Of a stretch of 64,000 bases of DNA, positions 58,143 through 64,000 are shown in pieces. The notes beneath the pieces are model-generated. The model was not told the DNA's origin. It did not search any database and saw only the letters and a program-made list of their open reading frames with translations. Every line of letters begins with the position of its first letter. Within the stretch, counting starts at the first letter, position 1. Origin of the DNA: Chaetoceros tenuissimus (lineage: Eukaryota; Bacillariophyta; Thalassiosirophyceae; Chaetocerotales; Chaetocerotaceae); assembly GCA_021927905.1 (NCBI GenBank), contig BLLK01000047.1, forward strand, positions 558,001 through 622,000, read 5' to 3'. The position numbers were made by a program, and so were the translations under genes.

Positions 58143-60269
58143 TTATAACTTACTCTGAGCATCCAATAGCAACAAAATCATTTCATTACTTTTGGATATG
58201 ATATGTTTTGCCTGCTTCTGAGCCAATTGCACAACTTTATCGTCTTCAGCCTTCACGTGAGAAGAAGAGTAACCAGGAACAGTAGCTTTTCCTCTTTTAT
58301 CATCACGTTGTTTACTGCGTAGTACTTGTCTTGCATGACTTTCTTCAATTTCAATCAACTTTTTGAGACATTTTGAGCATACTTGTGCAAATGAATCGAT
58401 TTGATTTTCTTTTGTAGCTTGTAGAATGGACAGTAATTCCTTGGATAAAATGTATAATTTGTGCATGAGAAGTTTAGAATCGTTTTCATGAGATTCTTCT
58501 TCCCATGGTAGAAGAGGCCATGATACTTGGCTTGATTTGGTTTGTAATTCATCGTGATACAGTTTGCTTTTGGAGAGTAGTTCTTGGACCTTTTCAACAT
58601 CTGCTCCACTCAATAACAGTTCCAATAGACCATTCAAAGCATATCTCTGGATGAATTCAGTGTATGTATTGATACCCAAAGACAATCCACGTTTGGACAA
58701 ATAATTGGAGCCAATTCCAGATACATCCTTGATGGTAAATGTTGTTGCACTAGATGACGATTCTGCAACTTTTACTAAATTGTTTCTAGCATTCATACAC
58801 GCTTCTATTGTGGTGGGACGAATTATCTTCCATCCGCAATAATAGTCATGTCTCTTTGCTTTTCGTCTCGACTTGAACTTTTCCTCACTTCTCAAAATGG
58901 TATATGGCGACTGAGCCAATAACCAACCTGGTACAATTTCATTCATTCCAGCATGATTGTTATGATTACCACTCATGATTAAACTAAATGGCATTGTGAT
59001 GGATTGAGGAGGAAGTTGGACTCCTGCTGCAATCACCGAATAGTATGCTTTTGAGACGTCAACGGGCATTTTGATGACACATCCCAAGCCCCAAAACACT
59101 CCTTCACCGGAAGCAACTTCCTGATCGGGGATACGACCAGTATGATTGGATCCAATATTACTTCCATAACCAACATTTCCCCTTCCAGAAGGCCACAATG
59201 TCGAAATCAAAAGTGACTGATGGTGTGAATTGGTGTTTGGACCAATGATGGAACAATGCACTTCTCCACAGGATACATGAGAATCTGGCCCTAGAATAGT
59301 ATGTGCAACTACTGAATTAGGTCCAATCTCTGAACATTCCATCAAGAGTGTATTGGACACATTGGAGTTATTCACAATAGATGCTTTCCATTGTAGGAAT
59401 ACATCATTTGCAATGGCATTTTCTATACTCGATTCTGAAAGTAAAATTGCATGTTTTACAGAGGAACAGTTGACAATAGATGCATTGACATCTACATACA
59501 CATTCTCGATCGATTTTGTATGCATTATTTCTCCACAGATAATGTTACTAGATAGACAAGTTGGTTTGTCCCACTGGATGCTGGCCAGATTATTTCGTTT
59601 CGATGTATTTGAACATGTCATGGATAAGCGATGACAAATATCAACGAGTGTACATTCAGGAATAACGTCAACCGATCGATCTCCACCTGCTTCTGGACCA
59701 ATTTCAATATTCATGACATCTTTATAGTCGGACATGCATTGGATGGTTCCACAATTGATAACCTTTGCATTGCTTCCAATATACGTGTTTGTTACAATTG
59801 TATTATTGAAAACAATTGCACCGGGCTCGATAATGGTATTCGAAATGAGTATATTTTGCTGAACTCCAGGTTTTAGAAGTGCTCCCTTTTGTTGACTGGT
59901 AGATTCTAGATCCAAGCCTAACACTACCGTGCCAGAAAAGGTACATTGCCGAATTTTAGTTTTGATTGCTTGGCAAAGCACTTCATCTGATACCATATCA
60001 TCTTGATGAAGTAAAAAGACTGCACTCCAATCATCACAGCTACACAAATTTCGTTCCAGAATTTCAATATGAGTTGATGAAACTTTTGTCAGAGCATATT
60101 TGATACTCTGGGCATCTTTTGAAATAAGAGACGAAACTGTGGAAGAAGTTTTATTGCTACCAGATAGTTTTGATGCTGATGCGAAAAAAGATCGAATAGC
60201 GTCAGCTCTCACTTTCCGCTCAAAAAGTGCTTCTTCAAAAGGTTTCAAATATGACGTAGGTGTACTCAT
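58143..60269 (-). CDS. DUF4954-like left-handed beta-helix protein
   Basis: Encodes 708 residues from the first ATG. After a short helical head, a long stretch (about 95-420) shows hexapeptide-type repeats of small and Ile/Val residues (for example I-I-E-P-G-A-I-V-F-N, Y-I-G-S-N-A-K-V-I-N, E-I-G-P-N-S-V-V-A), typical of left-handed parallel beta-helices. The marker E-A-G-G-D-R-S-V matches the N-E-x-G-G-R-x-V region of DUF4954, and G-E-G-V-F-W-G-L-G-C-V-I-K-M-P plus I-M-P-F-S-L-I resemble its later part. DUF4954 proteins are best known from Bacteroidetes and protists and look like sugar-nucleotide acyltransferase relatives. No catalytic activity is established. The last 200 residues are helical. 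No targeting signal is seen. Confidence 0.55.
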   Translation of the reverse strand: MSTPTSYLKPFEEALFERKVRADAIRSFFASASKLSGSNKTSSTVSSLISKDAQSIKYALTKVSSTHIEILERNLCSCDDWSAVFLLHQDDMVSDEVLCQAIKTKIRQCTFSGTVVLGLDLESTSQQKGALLKPGVQQNILISNTIIEPGAIVFNNTIVTNTYIGSNAKVINCGTIQCMSDYKDVMNIEIGPEAGGDRSVDVIPECTLVDICHRLSMTCSNTSKRNNLASIQWDKPTCLSSNIICGEIMHTKSIENVYVDVNASIVNCSSVKHAILLSESSIENAIANDVFLQWKASIVNNSNVSNTLLMECSEIGPNSVVAHTILGPDSHVSCGEVHCSIIGPNTNSHHQSLLISTLWPSGRGNVGYGSNIGSNHTGRIPDQEVASGEGVFWGLGCVIKMPVDVSKAYYSVIAAGVQLPPQSITMPFSLIMSGNHNNHAGMNEIVPGWLLAQSPYTILRSEEKFKSRRKAKRHDYYCGWKIIRPTTIEACMNARNNLVKVAESSSSATTFTIKDVSGIGSNYLSKRGLSLGINTYTEFIQRYALNGLLELLLSGADVEKVQELLSKSKLYHDELQTKSSQVSWPLLPWEEESHENDSKLLMHKLYILSKELLSILQATKENQIDSFAQVCSKCLKKLIEIEESHARQVLRSKQRDDKRGKATVPGYSSSHVKAEDDKVVQLAQKQAKHIISKSNEMILLLLDAQSKL

Positions 60270-60747
60270 TGTTATATTTAAATGAAAGTAAAGGTAATCA
60301 TTAGGTCAAGACTAACATATTGAATTGTACGTAATGTCCTTACTCTGTTCAAAGATGGAAGATGGTCTACGGTCTACGGAACATACTTGATACTACACTA
60401 TACGTACATGAATTCGGCGATAAAAGGCCTGAAGTGACAGAAGCTAAAAAAGTGTAATTTAATTTGGCTTTGCCTTTTTCTTTTTTCATTTCATCAACGT
60501 AGCAATACAAATACGTTCACTCAAGAAAATACAAGGCATGCAATATCCACTTTGAAGAAAAAGTCATTTTAATCCAAGAAAAATGTGGCTTAGGTCGTGT
60601 GCGTTTCTCTAAACTACACAGAAGATGTGTACCAGTCAGTGCGAATAGATAAACTTAATAACATTGAAAATGTCTAGGTGCAATGCACCTTCAGTTTCAG
60701 ACTTGAGAAGATGTAATTGCTTAAGTAATTTTTAATTCTTGCTTATA
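60270..60747. other. Intergenic
   Basis: About 480 bp between two minus-strand genes. No gene or repeat is recognised. Confidence 0.4.
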
Positions 60748-62652
60748 TTAGTATTCGTCAGATCTCAATAAGGTCTTGTAGAAATCCACCATGTTTTCCA
60801 AGGCATCTACTCCGATCCTTTCATTGTATCCATGAAACATGGTCGTTTCCTTCATGGTTAGTGGAACTGGTGAAAAGCGGTAGATGTTTTCACTAAAGTC
60901 CCAATAGCAACGAGTATCAGTGTTACCAATGCATAAACTAGGTGTGCTAATGTAGCCCAAAACAGTCTTGACTGCTGCCTGTATTGCTTTGAAACCACCT
61001 GTTTTGTGACTACTGATTGGTGATGGTCCAATTGATCCGTCCATCAGTTCGATACGAACTCTTTTGTCATTAATGACTTTCCTAAAAGTTGAAGTTAATT
61101 GATGTTTGGGTTAGTGAAAATATTAGACAATGAAACACATACATCAAGCAAAATAGCCCTGACCTATCATGTTCAAGCACTTTCTCAATGGAATCATTTG
61201 GATGAATTCTATGATTGACAAATGCCTTCACTTCTGTTGGCATTGCATTGAACTTCAGCCCTCCATTAACTTTAGTCACGGCTGTTGTAGTTTTGATACT
61301 AGCTGCAGCACCATTACTAGCCTTCAATAAGATCTTTTTGAACAAAGGTCCAAAAAACCAAAAGTTACGAAAAATCACATTCAAGGGTTTCTTCATATGA
61401 TTGGCAACATATTCAAGAGTGTTGCGAAATATAGAGTTCTTTTGAAAATGAGGTGGTAAAGGATTGGATTCCAATGCATAGATCGCTTTCGACATAATCT
61501 TGATTGGGTTTTCATTCTCTGCATCAATTGGAGGTGCAGAACTATGACCTGTAGTATTTTCAATCAAATGTAGATCGTGGGGTTGGAAAGAGTTGAGGAT
61601 AAAGGAAATATGTACGACAATGACAACTCACCTCCCTTCCCAGTCACAGTTAATTCAACGTTCATGAAACCTTTCTCAGCACATCCAACCAGGGCTACGG
61701 GATGAGCATAGCCTCTATTGTTGCCATCGTGAAGCGATCGAGGTGAATATTAGGGTGAGTAAAAAAATGAGAGAAATGTATGCATTTTTGCACCCTAATG
61801 CATGATTGTTGTGAAGACTTACGGTAAAGCACCTAGCACGCACATAGTCCCTTCGTCAAGGATGAATTCAAACTTAACATTTTCTTCAGCAAGTACTTTT
61901 GCAATCTTATCAGCTCCTTGATCTCCAAAAATTTCTTCATCGTGTCCCATACTAATGTATGTAGTTCTCTTTGGACGAAGTCCAGCTGCAAGAAGTTCTT
62001 CCACTGCTGCAAGTTGTGACACTACATTGTGTTTGTTATCAATAGCTCCTCGACCCCATACAATTCCATTGACAATTTTTCCTCCAAATGGGTCCTGTTC
62101 CCAGGTATTCTCTTGAGTATCTTCTGAAGCTGGTACAACATCCAAATGGGCACAAAGCATGATAGGCAGATCATCACTCTCGCCTTGAATTCTAAAGAGT
62201 AGCGAATATTCATTGATGACCTCTGGAGGATGTTGTTCATATACAATGGGGAAAGATTGTTCCAAGATTCTATGCAACTTGAGTAGCTCAGGGTACTTTT
62301 GATTGTTTCTCTTGGGTTCATCGTAAGAAACAGTTTTGCACTGAATAGCATGGGACAAGATGGAGCCGTATCTGATTTGACGTTCAGTTAGTGGTGACGT
62401 TACTTCTTTGACCAAACCTTCATCTGGTGAAGAAGGAGCCAAAATTCGATCAGCGACTCCTTGGAGCACTTTTTCGGCGTTTGTTGCACTCTTCTTTTGT
62501 TCTGCCATGACCATTTGTTCCTGTTTCCATGCACATGCAGGACAGCACTTTCTCAATGAATCTGGGAGCTTCTCTTTTGTAGCTCCTGCTGCTGTCGTGT
62601 CTTCATTAGGAGAAATGAATTGACAAAGTACTACATTATCTTGGTTGGTCAT
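60748..62652 (-). CDS. M20 metallopeptidase (CPS1/PM20D1-like)
   Basis: Four exons on the minus strand: 62652-61823, 61714-61632, 61548-61164 and 61081-60748. All junctions are GT-AG, introns are 82-108 bp, and the product has 543 residues. The N-terminal 80 residues hold C-C-P-A-C and no clear signal peptide. The catalytic domain has metal ligands H169-x-D171 (C-A-H-L-D-V-V-P), D205 (G-R-G-A-I-D-N-K), catalytic E239 plus E240 (G-H-D-E-E-I-F-G), D266 (I-L-D-E-G) and the final His in M-F-H-G-Y-N-E-R-I-G. The lid domain carries T-G-K-G-G-H-S-S-A-P-P across the exon 2-3 junction. The family hydrolyses peptide or N-acyl amino-acid bonds using two zinc ions. The N-terminus has no clear signal, unlike vacuolar CPS1, so location is open. 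Confidence 0.87.
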
Positions 62653-62879
62653 GATTTCAAGTTGAGAAGTGAAGAAGTTCTGCTTGGGAAGATTTACAGA
62701 GAATTCAAACTGATATTATGAGAGACGCTTTGAGATATCAAAAGTAGTGATGATGAATATACGAGTAATCATTTAAAAATACACAATTGTAGAGATCGGG
62801 TGTCATACGATATCCACGTATGGTTGGGAAGATATGATGACCTTCATTATTGACCGTCAATTTATTCTTGTGAACGTTA

Positions 62880-63180
62880 GACAGATCGCAGAGCGGGGTG
62901 AAGCCTTGAATGGAGAGCCCTGTCAACCAAGGGGAAATTATGGATGGCTTCCGGCGGCTAGGAATCTACCCAAATTTTCCCCTGGGGTAAATGTTTCATC
63001 CATAGATAAGTACTAACGTGTTGGAAGAATCCACATTGGTTAAGGATTTCTCTACTATGACGACAGAGTATGTAGGTATCATAGTGCGTTCCACCCGGGA
63101 GGAATTCATTTTTACTTCCGGCGGCGGACAGATTCACCCCCCGTTTATAATGAGGCTTCACCCCGCATCAGATCGCTGAT
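62880..63180. mobile_element. Possible small non-autonomous element (MITE-like)
   Basis: About 300 bp flanked by imperfect inverted ends: GATCGCAGAGCGGGGTGAAG at the left and its reverse CTTCACCCCGCATCAGATCG at the right, sharing a perfect 14-bp core. It has no coding capacity and higher GC than its flanks. I do not see a convincing target-site duplication, so the classification is tentative. Confidence 0.3.
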
Positions 63181-63365
63181 ACGCTATCTGTTCTCCTCTA
63201 CCTCTCATCTAGTTATATTCTAATCTAATACTACTTTCAATCCATACTGTGCCCTTCAACATCATTGGTCTCAACAGAGGATCAAGCAAGATCCCGTCCC
63301 TCCTCCTCCTGTCCATTCAATGCTTGGCAATCATCCATGTTGTATGTTGTATGTCGCTGTCGTCT

Positions 63366-63373
63366 TGACGTCA
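63366..63373 (+). promoter_or_regulatory. CRE-type palindrome TGACGTCA
   Basis: Full palindrome 165 bp upstream of the TMEM144-like start codon, at a similar distance to the sites upstream of the TruA fusion and bestrophin genes. A bZIP factor could bind; function is inferred only. Confidence 0.35.
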
Positions 63374-63537
63374 TTGGATCTATTTAAATTTTGACATTCC
63401 ATATTGAAGCCAAAATAGCTGCTTCTAAAAAAAAGAAAACAATTGGAATTGTGTTCTGAGTTCTGACTGAATCTTTGAAAAAACAACAACCCACAACTTT
63501 CAGTAATGTACCTAAAAGAAGAGCAGACCATTGAACC

Positions 63538-64000
63538 ATGTCATCCACAGGCTGGATATCAGCATTCATATCATGCATTGCATTTGGGTCTTTTGCAGTG
63601 CCAGTCAAAATGAAACGAGCAAGAGAATGCAACGTTGATCCATTAGTGTTTCAATCCTACAAAACGTTCATGTGCTTCATCACATCTTTTCTAACGATAC
63701 CTATATTCAATGTTGACTTTAATTTTACACCTTGGGGCATCGTTTCTGGTATCTTTTGGTGTCCTGCTGGTGTAGCAGCCATTTATGCCGTACAAAATGC
63801 TGGTTTAGCAGTTTCGCAAGGATTATGGAGTTCTATAATTGTGTTGGTATCATTCACTTGGGGTATATTCTTTTTTCATGAACAAGTTCGATCTATAAGT
63901 ATGGCTAGTCTCGCAGTGTTTCTAATGATTGCTGGACTGTGGGGGATGAGTTTCTTTAGTAGCAACAGTGGTACTGGTGGTGATAGTAATGATGTTGATT
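63538..64000 (+). CDS. TMEM144/GlcU-like transporter, partial (cut by window end)
   Basis: The first 154 residues from ATG 63538; the frame is still open at the window end. It begins with a membrane helix (W-I-S-A-F-I-S-C-I-A-F-G-S-F-A-V-P-V-K), followed by the conserved D-P-L-V-F-Q-S-Y-K. Further helices contain G-I-V-S-G-I-F-W-C-P-A-G-V, A-V-Q-N-A-G-L-A-V-S-Q-G-L-W-S, and F-T-W-G-I-F-F-F-H-E-Q. This pattern fits the TMEM144 family, ten-helix membrane proteins related to bacterial glucose/rhamnose-type permeases in the drug/metabolite transporter fold. Transport of a carbohydrate is likely but unproven. A Gly/Ser/Asp-rich loop is just starting at the cut. Confidence 0.78.
   Translation, partial: MSSTGWISAFISCIAFGSFAVPVKMKRARECNVDPLVFQSYKTFMCFITSFLTIPIFNVDFNFTPWGIVSGIFWCPAGVAAIYAVQNAGLAVSQGLWSSIIVLVSFTWGIFFFHEQVRSISMASLAVFLMIAGLWGMSFFSSNSGTGGDSNDVD

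Larger units (their letters stand above)
62653..63537. other. Intergenic with a possible small element
   Basis: About 885 bp between two divergent genes. A segment at about 62880-63180 is more GC-rich than its surroundings and is bounded by near-inverted ends (AGCGGGGTGAAGCCT and AGGCTTCACCCCGCA). TTCCGGCGGC occurs twice inside in the same orientation. A CRE palindrome is at 63366-63373. No protein gene is recognised. Confidence 0.45.

Overview
The window looks like nuclear DNA of a diatom (photosynthetic stramenopile), probably an AT-rich centric species. The evidence is a set of proteins with a signal peptide followed by an ASAF/AFAP-type plastid transit site (PsbU, NirBD, methionine aminopeptidase, bestrophin, DUF3119 and Z-ISO proteins), short GT-AG introns of 66-133 bp, a heat-shock-factor-type regulator, secreted proteins with PSxxPS linkers, an NADH nitrite reductase fused to its Rieske subunit, and a spliced psbU gene. 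The species cannot be fixed from the sequence alone. Genes are dense, on both strands, and not in operons.

Layout. 1-1.8 kb is gene-poor. 1.5-6.7 kb holds three tandem copies of an HMG-box gene unit; the outer two are intact and the middle one is an internal-deletion remnant. 7-23 kb carries single-copy genes: two ankyrin proteins, a zinc finger/TruA/2OG-oxygenase fusion, SF-assemblin, a class I haem peroxidase, a Nopp140/SRP40 protein, zeta-carotene isomerase, an aldo/keto reductase, a stand-alone 2OG-oxygenase-like protein and an ATG18/WIPI protein. 23-27.7 kb has an HNH protein, POP5, psbU, tRNA-Phe(GAA) and a histidine phosphatase.

27.9-34.3 kb is a large inverted duplication centred near 31092. 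Each arm carries one copy of a secreted EGF/ShK-like, PSxxPS-linker gene, transcribed outward, and four mirrored units of a 145-bp tandem repeat lie on each side of the centre. The arms are almost identical in the coding and promoter parts and clearly diverged at their outer ends.

34.4-38.2 kb is a seven-exon nirBD gene. It is followed by plastid DUF3119, a doubled methyltransferase-like protein, plastid methionine aminopeptidase, an HSF, mitochondrial uL4, a Mo25 gene flanked by two members of an unrecognised family, a plastid bestrophin, a PP2C-like phosphatase, an R2R3-type MYB protein, a DUF4954-like beta-helix protein, a four-exon M20 peptidase and the start of a TMEM144-like transporter cut by the window end.

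Genes that plausibly act together: psbU, Z-ISO, bestrophin, DUF3119 and nirBD all serve the plastid (photosystem II, carotenoids, ion or bicarbonate balance, nitrite assimilation). The points most worth a second look are the TruA-2OG fusion whose pseudouridine-synthase catalytic Asp appears to be Gln, the homogenised palindromic gene pair, and CRE-type (TGACGT) sites upstream of the bestrophin gene. Spliced gene models were built by hand from GT-AG sites and reading frame; all those given close in frame.
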